DNA of 64,000 nucleotides from Candidatus Obscuribacterales bacterium (GCA_021732085.1 JAKFVQ010000022.1:1-64000); one strand, 5' to 3'; positions 26,308 to 36,425 are shown, counted from the stretch's first letter. Numbers and translations are program-made. Notes: a model not told the origin generated them from the letters alone.

Positions 26308-29300
26308 CCAAAGGTCTCATACTTTGCTTTCAATCACTCGTTCTAGAGCTAAGATGGTTGAATACGCGGTCCCTCCCGAACATTATTTCGAGTTACCTCA
26401 AGACCCGGCGAAGCTCTTCACATTGTCCATCGGAATCTTAGGTGATGTCGTTGCCTCTTCAAATAGAGCGGCCGCTAGTCCAGAAGAAATTCGCCATCTG
26501 AAAGAGCATCTCAATTTCTCGGCATATTTTTTTGATGCGTATGTACAGTCCAGGCTTAATCAAAGCTTGGACCCTTATGTGGCTTTGTTGGCATCTTCGG
26601 CTTACTATCTTTGCGATCTTCCTGGTGCTGCACGTGTGCTCGCGCACAAATTAGAAGAGGATTGCCCTAATCTTGAAGGAGAAGGGCTTGAGGGGCTCTT
26701 GTTGTGGTTGTTGCGTGGAGATGTATCGTATTCTTGGAATACATACTGGGGCTATTTTCAGAACTACGTTACCGCTATTACTAGCGAGTTGTGCGAATTC
26801 TTTCAAGGAGGGACATCAACTCAGCGGATGTTTGAACTCACTAAGTTGCTAAGGAACCTAGCCTACGAGGAAGGCAGCCCTCGCCAACTCCTATTGGCAG
26901 ATGTAATTTGCGCCGTTGTTCAAAAGAAGTACGACAACTCAACTTGGCATTCGATTCCGAAGTACTCCGGGCTTGACCGGGAATTGTGGATTGACGCTCT
27001 CAAGAAAGACTCATTCATAAGAGAACTTTGGCCAGCTCAACATCTGCTTGGTCAACACAATGTCCTTCAAGGCGCATCAGCTATAGTCCAAATGCCAACA
27101 AGTGCAGGCAAAACTAAAGCCACGGAACTCATTATTCGAAGTTCTTTTCTGTCGGGGCGAACTTCATTAGCGGTAATAGTGGCGCCATTTCGTGCACTTT
27201 GCCACGAGATAAAAAACAGCCTTCTTTTTTCATTCAAAGGAGAACACGTCAACGTTGATGCACTGTCTGATGTGCTTCAATCAGATTTCGATCTATTGAA
27301 TTTGCTTGGCGGAAAGCAGGTAATCGTTGTTACCCCAGAAAAACTGGTTTATGTATTGCGGCATGCGCCTCAACTTGCAGAAAACGTCGGATTGGTAATA
27401 TTCGATGAGGGTCACCAGTTTGATAGCGGAAAGAGAGGGATTACATATGAATTGTTGGTGACATCACTAACTGCTATGTTACCTGCTCACGCGCAGAAGG
27501 TGCTTATTTCTGCTGTAATTAGCAATGCTGAGAGCTTAGGAGAATGGCTTAATGGCACGGATTCCGAAGTGGTCGAAGGAACCAATTTGTTGCCAACTCT
27601 TCGTTCCGTAGGTTTTGCAAGCTGGCTAGACACCCTTGGGCAAATTCATTTTGTGCAGAATTCCAATCCAGACCAGCTTGATTATTTTGTGCCTAGGGTT
27701 CTAGAACAATCAAAACTTCCCGCAAAAAAAGGCGAGAAAATTGATCGCTTCTTTCCGGATAAGGCTGAGGGCAAGTCCATAGCACTTTATCTTGGTCTCA
27801 AACTTTCAATGAATGGCGGTATCGCAATTTTCTGCGGACGGAAACAAACAGCAGCATCAGTGTGCGAGCAGGCTGTTGAGATTTTTGAGAGAGGCGGACT
27901 TCCACTGAACTCCCCGGCGATGTATGCCGATGCGGATGAGCTGCGGAAAATTCATTACTTGTGTAGCAGGAACCTCGGTGCGAAAGCAATTGCGTCTAAA
28001 TCTGCTTTGCTAGGAATCTTTCCTCACCACGGTAACACTCCTCATGGAATTCGTTTGGCCATTGAACATTCCATGCGGGAAGGGCTAATTCATTTTGTTG
28101 TATGCACATCTACGTTAGCCCAAGGTGTCAACCTCCCAATCAGATATCTTATTGTGTCAGGCATTTATCAAGATAAAGAACCAATAATGGTAAGAGATTT
28201 CCATAACCTAATAGGACGAGCAGGCAGAGCTGGAATGCATACAGAAGGGTCTGTCATTTTTGCGGACCCTGAAGTTTATGACAGGCGAAAGGTGTTCAAA
28301 GAAAGGTGGCGATGGCAGCAAATTAAGAAGTTATTGGATCCGTCAAATTCAGAGCCATGCATTAGCAAGTTGCTTTCCATCTTTGAGCCAATCAAGAATG
28401 ATCGTGGAGACAAGTCTCTCTCTATGCAGGCGCTCGCTTTCGTTCGGGCATACATCAGATCTCCAAACGAGATTGTCGCCTACGCTGCTAGCATTGCTCA
28501 ACAAAACGAAGGCTACTCCGAAGGACGAGTAAGAGAGCAAATCGTTGATAGAGTGCTCCTAATTTCAGCTGTAGAGAGCTTTCTCATGTCTCATTGGGAT
28601 TCAGGAAGCACTCAAAGCGAAGTCGCTGCACTTGCGACATCTACACTTGCTTATTTTCTTGCAGATGAAAAGACAAAGAAGCTTATCATTGAGCTATTTG
28701 AACTATTAGCCGACAACATAGCGCAGACAGTTCAAGAATCATCTCGAAAAATGGTATACGGAAAAACCCTATATGGCGTGATGGATTTGCATGAAATTGA
28801 GTCATGGATATACGCTAATTTCTATACACTCTATAATTGTGAAACTCCTGGAGAAGCTCTTGAAGCAATTTGGCCGCTCCTTTCCAAATACATAAGTAAC
28901 AAGAACTTCCAAAATTGCGATAAGCCCGCCACTCTTAAAGAGGTAACAGAGGCTTGGATCGGCGGCTCTTCCTTTCAGAATCTGCTAGATTTGGTGCACC
29001 GCGCAAATGCAAAACGCAATTGGGGCACAAAAAAGAAGAAGTACTCAATTGATGACATGGTAGACATTTGCGAAGGTGGTGTTGCATATTCTGGCGCCTT
29101 GCTTGTGGGCGCTGTTTCGGAACTGCTGGAGTTGATCCCTTTGGATGAGGATGAATCAATTGACTCGATGGTATCAATTCTTCAGCTCCTTCAGAAGTGT
29201 TTGAAGTATGGATTACCAAATGAGTCTTCTTGCAGTATCTACGAACTAGGCTTTGCTGACAGAGTAATAGCGCAGGAAATTGCCGCTAGTCTTGGACTCA

Positions 29301-29416
29301 CCAATGAAAATAGGAAGGGAGTGAAAGGGTCCATCAAGGGAAACTCAGAAGTAGTCGAAAAAATCTTGGAAAAGTATCCTAGCTTTTTTGCAGGCAGGCT
29401 ACATGAACTCGATTGA
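26297..29416 (+). CDS. hamB: Hachiman helicase HamB
   Basis: 1039 residues from ATG 26297 (CAGGAGGG 7 bases upstream). After about 250 helical residues comes a superfamily 2 helicase: Walker A QMPTSAGKTKA (about 265-273), VIVAPFRAL, Walker B/DEAH-type box VIFDEGHQF (D370), then a second RecA domain with TSTLAQGVNLP and the arginine-finger motif NLIGRAGRAG (about 637-646). This is the Ski2-like arrangement seen in HamB. The C-terminal 350 residues are helical. It works with HamA as a surveillance-effector pair. Overlap with hamA indicates translational coupling. Confidence 0.87.
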   Translation: MKPSQRSHTLLSITRSRAKMVEYAVPPEHYFELPQDPAKLFTLSIGILGDVVASSNRAAASPEEIRHLKEHLNFSAYFFDAYVQSRLNQSLDPYVALLASSAYYLCDLPGAARVLAHKLEEDCPNLEGEGLEGLLLWLLRGDVSYSWNTYWGYFQNYVTAITSELCEFFQGGTSTQRMFELTKLLRNLAYEEGSPRQLLLADVICAVVQKKYDNSTWHSIPKYSGLDRELWIDALKKDSFIRELWPAQHLLGQHNVLQGASAIVQMPTSAGKTKATELIIRSSFLSGRTSLAVIVAPFRALCHEIKNSLLFSFKGEHVNVDALSDVLQSDFDLLNLLGGKQVIVVTPEKLVYVLRHAPQLAENVGLVIFDEGHQFDSGKRGITYELLVTSLTAMLPAHAQKVLISAVISNAESLGEWLNGTDSEVVEGTNLLPTLRSVGFASWLDTLGQIHFVQNSNPDQLDYFVPRVLEQSKLPAKKGEKIDRFFPDKAEGKSIALYLGLKLSMNGGIAIFCGRKQTAASVCEQAVEIFERGGLPLNSPAMYADADELRKIHYLCSRNLGAKAIASKSALLGIFPHHGNTPHGIRLAIEHSMREGLIHFVVCTSTLAQGVNLPIRYLIVSGIYQDKEPIMVRDFHNLIGRAGRAGMHTEGSVIFADPEVYDRRKVFKERWRWQQIKKLLDPSNSEPCISKLLSIFEPIKNDRGDKSLSMQALAFVRAYIRSPNEIVAYAASIAQQNEGYSEGRVREQIVDRVLLISAVESFLMSHWDSGSTQSEVAALATSTLAYFLADEKTKKLIIELFELLADNIAQTVQESSRKMVYGKTLYGVMDLHEIESWIYANFYTLYNCETPGEALEAIWPLLSKYISNKNFQNCDKPATLKEVTEAWIGGSSFQNLLDLVHRANAKRNWGTKKKKYSIDDMVDICEGGVAYSGALLVGAVSELLELIPLDEDESIDSMVSILQLLQKCLKYGLPNESSCSIYELGFADRVIAQEIAASLGLTNENRKGVKGSIKGNSEVVEKILEKYPSFFAGRLHELD

Positions 29417-29447
29417 TTCAACAAAGTCCCACAGGTGACATATCCTA

Positions 29448-32400
29448 ATGGAAATCTATGTTGGTGACTTACTAGAGAACGAGTCCGAGCGGCTTGTATT
29501 TGAGAAGCTCGTTGGATATTTCAGTTCGAGCGATGCAATCATTCTTGCAAATGTAAATCTAAATGGAAGACAGATCGATTTTATCGTTGCGACAAATGCT
29601 TTGACTTTAGTTATCGAAGCCAAAGGGTATACACGTCCCCTCCGTGGAATGTGCAACGGTCCATGGTCTGTTCTTGTCGCTTCGGGAGAATGGAAAGAAA
29701 CTTCAAATCTATATTTGCAAACTCTTGGAGCCAAGTATGCTCTCCGTGACTCTATGCGTGAATTCTCACACGCAGAAGTCTACTATCCTGACGCGGTCTT
29801 GGTGTTTGCGCCTGAGATCCCACGAGGATCTCAGCTCTGTCCCAGCGACCACAAAGTTGAGATTCTTGGTCTTCCAGATTTAGGTTATCTGCTTAGCAAG
29901 CAGCGAACAAACTGTTGGGATATTGAACAATGGAAACGCTTTGCAGAGCATCACGCACTAAAGAAAGTCAGTACGCCTGCTGCATCTTTTGATCCCAAAA
30001 TATCCAAAGCTCAAACCATAATTTCATCATACGGAAATGCCTTTATGCGCACTTATGGTTTCGAGTCCGTGATGGTTCCTGTTCCATGCCAGTCAGGTGA
30101 TGGTGAGATTTTGTCCACTGATTTAGTGACGTTGATTGCAAATGATCAAAGAAGCGTAATCCTCACAGGACCTTCTGGATGCGCTAAAACTTTGATTGCT
30201 CGAAATGCTGCATTGCGCTTCTGTGAGCTTGGCGGGGTGCCGCTTCTGCTTCCTTGCAAAGACTATTCGGGTAGGTTGAGGACTTTGATGGATGTGGAGG
30301 TCAAACTTCTGGATGTTGATGGTGCAACACATGTAGTCGTCGCGAGCGGTTTACTTCAACGCAAATTGCTTCTTATTCTAGATGGTTACAATGAGTGTAC
30401 TGAATCTCAACGAGCTGTTCTCACAAGATCAGCCAAAGCATTTTGCAAAAAGTACGACGCATCAATTTTTATTACTTCGCAAATTTCATTGGAGCAAGAA
30501 CACTTACTTTCCCCTGAGAAATTTGCGGTGTCAGAGCCGTCGCTCGAAACCAAGATTCAAATAGCAAACCTTGTGCCAGGCTGTACCATCTCTAACGACA
30601 CAGAATTGCTATTGCGGTCGATATCGAGTGGGCTAGAAGCTTCAATAGTCGGAGACCTTAGCGGTCAAGTCTCTTCACAATGTGGCCGCTACGCTTTGTT
30701 CGATTCGTTTGCGCGAAAGAGATTGGGCATTCAATCAACCAAAGGTGTTCAAGCTCTTTCTCTAATCGCGGGATATCTATCTGAGAATTTTGCAGTCAGT
30801 TTATCTCAACGTGAATTGGATAGGTTCGCTGCAAGTCACGGCATTGAAACATCTGTTCTTGAAACTTTGGTGCACCAGCGCCTGCTGATACATCGCGGTG
30901 ATCGATTGAGCTTTCCTCATGAGTTGTTCTTAAATGCTTTCGCGGCCGAGAGCCTAACCCGCAGCGCGAGTGGTAATGCGGACACTATCTTGGAGTCTCT
31001 GGACAATCCTGCCTTCGCTGATTGCCAAGAGTTTTTGGTTGGTACTATCGAAAATGACATTTTGTTGGATCAGGTTCTGAGTAAATTGAGAAAATCAAAG
31101 CTTGTGGTCTCAATTGTGCTAGGTAATTGTGGAAATGATGCGCGGGAGTGGATGAATGCTCGTATTCGCTTCCTACTGGAGGAAATGCGTCGAGAATGTG
31201 CGAATGTTCGATATCTTTTGACGCAGGATGGTTGGGAGTATGTCTCCTTTGATCCTACTTCGTTGACTGCCTGGAACCCCTCCGAGATTGCAATCTTTCG
31301 AGCTATACCGGAATTATTATCTAATGAAATTCTGATTGAGCCACTATTGGAAGTCGTGGGTGAGCTTGATCACACTATGCACAACGAATGGCAACGGTTG
31401 CTGGATGATGCAAGAAAGCGAAAAATACCATTGAGAAGTGGGCTCTTCTCTATTTCCTATGTTGGAGGTCGGAATAGTTCTCCTGCCGTTACCCAGGCTT
31501 GCCGCTCGATTGGAAGCTCGTTCTATAGAGACGGAGACAAGGAGTACTCAAACTTAGATCAGATCATACTGGAGCGAATCAGATCAGATAACATTTCTCC
31601 TGGTCAATCCTATTTGTTGCTCTCGCTTTCTCGCGCAGTCGGTCCAGCATCGAAGTCTTTGCCGAGACTTACAATTTTCGGTATTCGTCGCTTCTGGGAA
31701 AGTGCACCTTACCACTTAAAGGTGGAACTTATGCAGGGCGCCGAGTGGTCGGCAATTAGAGCTTCGACTGATGAAAAAGTCGAATTAATACAGCTCATTG
31801 AAAGCCTTCCTCATACCAATAATATCGGCGTTTCAAGTTCTATGATCGATGCCCTTCAACGATTAGGAGCCCTAGACCAGGCCGCGGAGGAGCACGAAGC
31901 GAGCGTTGCGGAACACCTGAATACAATTCTAAACTCACCTGAAACTAAAGAGTGGTGCACTGTAGCGCTTCATTTGTATAACTCACAATTCGACCACCCA
32001 TATGATAGCGCTTATTGCCAAGTCGTTGGGGAACTCGCAGAAGGCGATAGGAAGCGCTTCCTGATGATGGCAGCAAAGGGTGCCACTTTTGCAGATTCCA
32101 CTTTTTTTCTAAGTTCTCTCATCATAGATCTGGTTGCTTTGCGCCATCCCCCTACTGGTGAGATTCTCAATTTCTGGATACAAATTCCTGCTCCTGATTC
32201 TTTCGACCCTTATCACGCAGTAGAAGCTTTCGTAGCTGCGCACGTTGGTATTGCCATCTTGGGTACCGAGTTGCCTCCGAGAGACCCAACTAATTGTCCC
32301 GCAGGTGAAGCTCTCGCCTTATGCGGGGACGTTATCTATTGGTCCAGCCGAAATGATATTTCGCTCAATGAGCGACGCCGAATGTCTTGTCCAGCAATTG

Positions 32401-32768
32401 AAAGTTTATCAGCGTTGAGCCCAGTTGTTGCTATAGAAGCCATTTGGCAGTGCGACAGAATGTTTGCAAACGGAATTTTTGAGTCTGCTTACGATTCGTT
32501 GAAAAACACAAAGAGGTCAATTCGGGAAAACTTTCCTTCCGACGTATGCACTATTAGCAGAAGCAGTTTGCAGGCTCCCTCCTCCGCATCACATGGCTAC
32601 TTTGAACGACAAATCGGCGTCGAGACAGGTCATCTCAAATTTGCCATAGAAATAATTCAAGATTTTGGCAGTAGCGCTGATCTTCCCCTTCTGCGCCAAT
32701 ACGTGTCACATAATTTATTCGGTGAGCAAGCAGTAAGGGCCATAAAAGTAATTCGCGAACGCTCTTAG
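29448..32768 (+). CDS. NERD nuclease-NACHT-like ATPase protein (putative defence)
   Basis: 1106 residues, 31 bases after hamB. Residues 1-125 form a NERD (nuclease-related) domain: RQIDFIVATN (D44) and LVIEAKGY (E57, K59), then EVYYPDAVLVF. Next comes a P-loop NTPase: Walker A LTGPSGCAKT (about 239-248) and Walker B LLLILDGYNE (D312), with SIFITSQI as sensor-like strand; the small residues after the Walker B acid are NACHT/STAND-like. The remaining 600 residues are helical, probably a sensor or repeat scaffold. An architecture of effector, STAND-type ATPase and long C-terminal sensor is typical of antiphage NLR-like proteins. Whether it acts with Hachiman or separately is open. Confidence 0.7.
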   Translation: MEIYVGDLLENESERLVFEKLVGYFSSSDAIILANVNLNGRQIDFIVATNALTLVIEAKGYTRPLRGMCNGPWSVLVASGEWKETSNLYLQTLGAKYALRDSMREFSHAEVYYPDAVLVFAPEIPRGSQLCPSDHKVEILGLPDLGYLLSKQRTNCWDIEQWKRFAEHHALKKVSTPAASFDPKISKAQTIISSYGNAFMRTYGFESVMVPVPCQSGDGEILSTDLVTLIANDQRSVILTGPSGCAKTLIARNAALRFCELGGVPLLLPCKDYSGRLRTLMDVEVKLLDVDGATHVVVASGLLQRKLLLILDGYNECTESQRAVLTRSAKAFCKKYDASIFITSQISLEQEHLLSPEKFAVSEPSLETKIQIANLVPGCTISNDTELLLRSISSGLEASIVGDLSGQVSSQCGRYALFDSFARKRLGIQSTKGVQALSLIAGYLSENFAVSLSQRELDRFAASHGIETSVLETLVHQRLLIHRGDRLSFPHELFLNAFAAESLTRSASGNADTILESLDNPAFADCQEFLVGTIENDILLDQVLSKLRKSKLVVSIVLGNCGNDAREWMNARIRFLLEEMRRECANVRYLLTQDGWEYVSFDPTSLTAWNPSEIAIFRAIPELLSNEILIEPLLEVVGELDHTMHNEWQRLLDDARKRKIPLRSGLFSISYVGGRNSSPAVTQACRSIGSSFYRDGDKEYSNLDQIILERIRSDNISPGQSYLLLSLSRAVGPASKSLPRLTIFGIRRFWESAPYHLKVELMQGAEWSAIRASTDEKVELIQLIESLPHTNNIGVSSSMIDALQRLGALDQAAEEHEASVAEHLNTILNSPETKEWCTVALHLYNSQFDHPYDSAYCQVVGELAEGDRKRFLMMAAKGATFADSTFFLSSLIIDLVALRHPPTGEILNFWIQIPAPDSFDPYHAVEAFVAAHVGIAILGTELPPRDPTNCPAGEALALCGDVIYWSSRNDISLNERRRMSCPAIESLSALSPVVAIEAIWQCDRMFANGIFESAYDSLKNTKRSIRENFPSDVCTISRSSLQAPSSASHGYFERQIGVETGHLKFAIEIIQDFGSSADLPLLRQYVSHNLFGEQAVRAIKVIRERS

Positions 32769-32842
32769 TTCTGTTCTAGTGGCTCTATCAGATGTTAGTA
32801 TTGAACCCTACGATTACAACATTCATTGGATGGCAATAACAA

Positions 32843-33649
32843 ATGCAATTTGCTTTGGTGACTGGGCAACGAACTCTTCCGATTAAAGGCGGGAAAGGAA
32901 CTTGTCCAATTTGTAGTGCGGAATTGATAGCGAAATGCGGACCGAGAGTCATTCATCATTGGGCGCATAATAGGCAGCGAAACTGTGATCCATGGTGGGA
33001 AAATGAAACAGAATGGCACCGGAAATGGAAAGAACTGTTTCCGGAGGATTGCCGTGAGATTAATCATGAAGCTTCCAGTGGAGAAATACACCGAGCTGAC
33101 GTAAAGACGCGTTCAGGCATAGTCATCGAAATTCAGCATTCCACGATGACAGACGAAGAAAGACTCTCTCGCGAGCTGTTCTATGGCAATCTTGTCTGGG
33201 TGTTGGATGGTTCAACTTTTCAGCAGAATTTCTTCATTTTACATTCTCTGCCAGATCCTAATTGGCATCTTTCGGATGACCTGATATGGTTTCCTGCCAA
33301 TAAAGACGGCGAGGGATCTCGGCACGGTATGTGTTATCGCCGCAGTGAAAATGAGCCGGGTGCATCTATGGTTCTGGTATGCGGAGATAATCGGTTGGTT
33401 AAAGAGGCAATTGGCACCAGTATTGGACATCGGCAGTTTTGTTGGGTCCGTCCGCGAAAGGCCTGGTTGGAGTCAAAATGCCCGGTCTACATCGATTTCG
33501 GTCAAGACTACATTTGGAAGTTGATGTTGTACGGAGAGCAGAAATTGCCTTGTATCTACCCTGTATCAAAGGAAAAGTTTGTTCACGACGCAATGGTAGA
33601 ACAAGAGGCAAATGCAATTGCTACGCGATTCTATAAGATAAATCCATAA
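32843..33649 (+). CDS. CoiA-like nuclease-domain protein
   Basis: 268 residues. The N terminus has a zinc-ribbon-like Cys set (C21, C24, C32) and VIHHWAH, then a helix with TEWHRKWKELFP, and a nuclease core HRADVKTRSGIVIEIQHS (D86, E96, Q98), the signature order of the competence protein CoiA family (PD-(D/E)XK-like). CoiA aids recombination of incoming DNA in competent bacteria; homologues in mobile elements often sit in defence islands. The C-terminal half is not recognised. No competence genes are nearby, so a defence or DNA-processing role in this island is more likely. Confidence 0.65.
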   Translation: MQFALVTGQRTLPIKGGKGTCPICSAELIAKCGPRVIHHWAHNRQRNCDPWWENETEWHRKWKELFPEDCREINHEASSGEIHRADVKTRSGIVIEIQHSTMTDEERLSRELFYGNLVWVLDGSTFQQNFFILHSLPDPNWHLSDDLIWFPANKDGEGSRHGMCYRRSENEPGASMVLVCGDNRLVKEAIGTSIGHRQFCWVRPRKAWLESKCPVYIDFGQDYIWKLMLYGEQKLPCIYPVSKEKFVHDAMVEQEANAIATRFYKINP

Positions 33650-34564
33650 CTAACAGATCAGGTTCGAAGAAACACCAAGAAACCCCATACCTCGATACAC
33701 GAAGATCGGATCGAAATCAATTTTTTCTGCAGGAACCCTTTCCCAACTATCAAGCATCTTCTGCGGATCCACTGGCTCACCTTCTATCTGTGATCCGATC
33801 AGGTGACTAACCTTGGTAATCTCATTGAACAATCCTTGTGCTCGTATTGCCGCGAGTTTTCCCACCAGATAATCAGTTTTGGTTTCCAATCGCGCCGTGA
33901 TTTTTGCGCGTGCCGGTCTTTGCGTTTTTGGATGTCGTATTAATACGGGAGATTCGGTCAATAGTACTTCTTGGAAGGATTCCAGTGGAGAGATTTTGCC
34001 CTGTTCGTACCCCTCAAAAATCAAGTCTTCAATGTTTTCCGCATCCTGCTGCCTTTGCCGAGATAAAAGCTCAACGCTCGTTGCTTTTATGGTCTCGTCT
34101 CGAAGCTCAATGATTAGGGAATAGCTTTGGACAAGGAGGATTTGGCAGATCGCATAATATCTATAATTGGACCTCCAGTAGTGATCCCTGGTGTCAATCA
34201 CCGTGAATAGGCTGATATTATGCGTCTTCGCAAAGTTTTTTGCGTGCTTCGTGAAACCATTGGAGGCAACTACAGACACGGAGCTGGCATTTACGTCTTC
34301 GGTAAGAAGATGAATCTGCTCCAACGCATCAAGGCCCAAACGGCGTTTGTGATCTTTACATTCATAGACATGAAGATTGCCGCCTGACTCGACGGCACAC
34401 ACATCAATCTGTCTCCTGATTCCATAACTTCCAGGCAATCGCTGATTAATCGAGACCATCAAGTCTGCGTAAAGTGCTTGAACAATACCATGGATTAGCC
34501 GCTCAAACGCAGACCACTTTTGAGAAGAGTTAGGCGACTTTGACCTCTTGTTTTTTTTGTTCAT
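33650..34564 (-). CDS. Mrr-like restriction endonuclease-fold protein
   Basis: 304 residues from ATG 34564; a TTG at 34606 would add 14 residues. The N-terminal 120 residues carry the Mrr-type nuclease core: AFERLIHGIVQAL (E21), RRQIDVCAV (D54) and LHVYECKDHKR (E68, K70), then SVVASNGFTKHAKNFAKTH, the strand-helix segment of Mrr-cat domains. The last 180 residues are unassigned. Mrr-type nucleases cut modified or foreign DNA without a partner methylase. It is transcribed towards, and abuts, the CoiA-like gene (0-base gap between stops), closing the defence island before the integrase. Confidence 0.65.
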   Translation of the reverse strand: MNKKNKRSKSPNSSQKWSAFERLIHGIVQALYADLMVSINQRLPGSYGIRRQIDVCAVESGGNLHVYECKDHKRRLGLDALEQIHLLTEDVNASSVSVVASNGFTKHAKNFAKTHNISLFTVIDTRDHYWRSNYRYYAICQILLVQSYSLIIELRDETIKATSVELLSRQRQQDAENIEDLIFEGYEQGKISPLESFQEVLLTESPVLIRHPKTQRPARAKITARLETKTDYLVGKLAAIRAQGLFNEITKVSHLIGSQIEGEPVDPQKMLDSWERVPAEKIDFDPIFVYRGMGFLGVSSNLIC

Positions 34565-34851
34565 GATTCCACGTCGATTCGCCTCCACTAGAATGTGGTG
34601 GCTCAAAAGTTATGATATCTACTACCATATACGACATCGTGGGTGGTGTCAAGGTGATACCATAAAATCTCGCTTTTCAGGATTTGGCTCTGGATTCTCT
34701 GGTAATGGACCAAGTCCGACTATTGCATCCAACGCGATTCAGTGCTCTGCAAAAGATTCGGTACATATCTGTTTTCTGTAGTGTTCATCGCTTAGCATAC
34801 TGCTCACTCACTTCCGCGTTGATAGAACGCGATGGTGGGATATGTTCATTT

Positions 34852-36132
34852 CTACTGCGCTAAATTCGTTTTGCTTTTTCTTTTGCTATTGATGTCGGTG
34901 CTTGGTTGATTCGACTTCTTGATTCCACAGAGTCTGCGCAGCTCGTCTGTGATCAATTGCATTGGTCCCCTGAGGCGCTCAGCATCCGACACAATGTAAC
35001 CCGAAGTCACATCTGAAGTCGTTTTGTGATTTGCAAGTCTCTTGAGCGCATAGTAGGGAATGTCTAACTGTTCTGCGACCGTCAGGAAGGTGCGCCTTAA
35101 GTCATGCAATGTAAAAGCAGCGCCAGCATCCTCGCTTACCTTCTTTATGTGCATGTCGCAATCTTTGAGATAGCTCCGACCAGACTCACCGGGAAAAACA
35201 AATTCACCTTTCTGACCATTGCCCCATCGGCGCAGCAATAGCTCATACAGAAAGTCGCTCAACGGAAGCATGTGATCCTGTCTGTTTTTTGTATCCAGCA
35301 CTGTGAGTGTTTTGCCTGTCATATCAATGTTATTCCAAGAGAGTGACGCGGCTTCGGTCTTTCGCAGACCGGTGAAGAGCACAAGCAAAAGATAGTCCTT
35401 CACAACCGGGTTGCGGACGCTGGATACCGCCGAATACCAGCTTGAGAGTCTGTGAGATTTAATAACAGTTTGGCGTCGAGGCACACGGTTCCATGCACGG
35501 GTTTGTGAAAGTCGCCTAACTGGATTCTCCGATAAGAGTGGCTTTCCATCCGCTCTCTTATATGCAACTGACGCGTACGTTAATACGGCTCGTAATACGC
35601 GCATGCTGTTATTTGCTTGCGCTTTGAATTCACTTAGCTTCAGATGTCTTTGTTCAATCATCTCTGGAGTGATCTCGGTGAGTGGCAATTCAAGCCAATC
35701 AGACAGGTAATGCTCAATACAAATTCGATAGATGTATTGAGTGCTCTCTTTAAGATCACGCACACGCAAATAATCTTCTAAAGCAACCTTCAATGTAATT
35801 GAATTAGCGAGTTCTTCGCTTCTCTTTTCCTTTCGTGCTGTGGTTTCTTTTTCGACTTGAGCTTTTCGTTGCTCGTTGGGATTGATGCCATTCGACATTT
35901 CAGCAAGTATTTCAATCGCCTTCTTTCGGGCCTGCTCCGTAGTAACAGCTCCATGCTCGCCTATTGTGACTGTCGTATTTCGCTGTGTTCCTCTCACCTT
36001 GCGACAAACGGCATACATTTTCTTTCCACTGCTTTGGATTCTTAGGACGAATCCAGCCAATTTTGTGTCCCAATACCAATCGGGTTGTGTGGTCGATTCA
36101 ACGAACGACTTAGTTATTGATGCTTTGGGCAT
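34852..36132 (-). CDS. Tyrosine integrase of the element
   Basis: 426 residues, typical of tRNA-targeting prophage/island integrases: an N-terminal DUF4102-like arm-binding domain (FVLRIQSSGKKMYAVCRKV), a core-binding domain (about 110-210) and a catalytic domain with R257 (GLRKTE), K282, H343-x-x-R346 (HDLRR), H369 (LANHK) and Y379 (SGY). It would recombine attP with attB in a tRNA 3' end. The gene points away from the att site at 36567, with about 430 bp of repeat-rich DNA between, as in many islands. All catalytic residues are present, so it may be active. Confidence 0.93.
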   Translation of the reverse strand: MPKASITKSFVESTTQPDWYWDTKLAGFVLRIQSSGKKMYAVCRKVRGTQRNTTVTIGEHGAVTTEQARKKAIEILAEMSNGINPNEQRKAQVEKETTARKEKRSEELANSITLKVALEDYLRVRDLKESTQYIYRICIEHYLSDWLELPLTEITPEMIEQRHLKLSEFKAQANNSMRVLRAVLTYASVAYKRADGKPLLSENPVRRLSQTRAWNRVPRRQTVIKSHRLSSWYSAVSSVRNPVVKDYLLLVLFTGLRKTEAASLSWNNIDMTGKTLTVLDTKNRQDHMLPLSDFLYELLLRRWGNGQKGEFVFPGESGRSYLKDCDMHIKKVSEDAGAAFTLHDLRRTFLTVAEQLDIPYYALKRLANHKTTSDVTSGYIVSDAERLRGPMQLITDELRRLCGIKKSNQPSTDINSKRKSKTNLAQ

Positions 36133-36197
36133 TTCATATCCTCACTGTTTTTGCATGCCTGCTGTGATCTCGTCGAACTTGTGGCTGGCTTCCGTAA

Positions 36198-36425
36198 ATA
36201 GGCCGCTGGGCTTTCGGGAGGTAGGCCGCTGGCGCTCGAAATAGGCAGCTGACTCTCACCTTAGCTTTTGGAACGGAGTCCGCTGGTATCGAAAATAGGC
36301 CGCTGGACTCTGAAAAATAGGCCGCTGAAATTAGTCTGTTCGTGTCATTTTTCGCCAGCGGCCTATCAGCGGCCTACGGACTAGATTTGAAATCTAGAAA
36401 AACCAGCGGCCTAATAGCGGCCTAT
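36198..36425. repeat. Nine copies of a 12-bp motif: probable integrase/excisionase arm sites
   Basis: The motif ATAGGCCGCTGG, exact or near exact, occurs in direct orientation at 36198, 36221, 36241 (one change), 36275 (degenerate) and 36295, plus 36317, and inverted at 36355, 36367, 36403 and 36415. Thus most copies left of 36330 are direct and all copies right of 36350 are inverted. A perfect palindrome CTAGATTT-G-AAATCTAG lies at 36381-36397 between two inverted pairs. The block sits between the integrase start and the att site, where arm-type sites and excision-factor sites are expected. The integrase promoter must also lie here. No recombination directionality gene is seen in this block. 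Confidence 0.65.
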
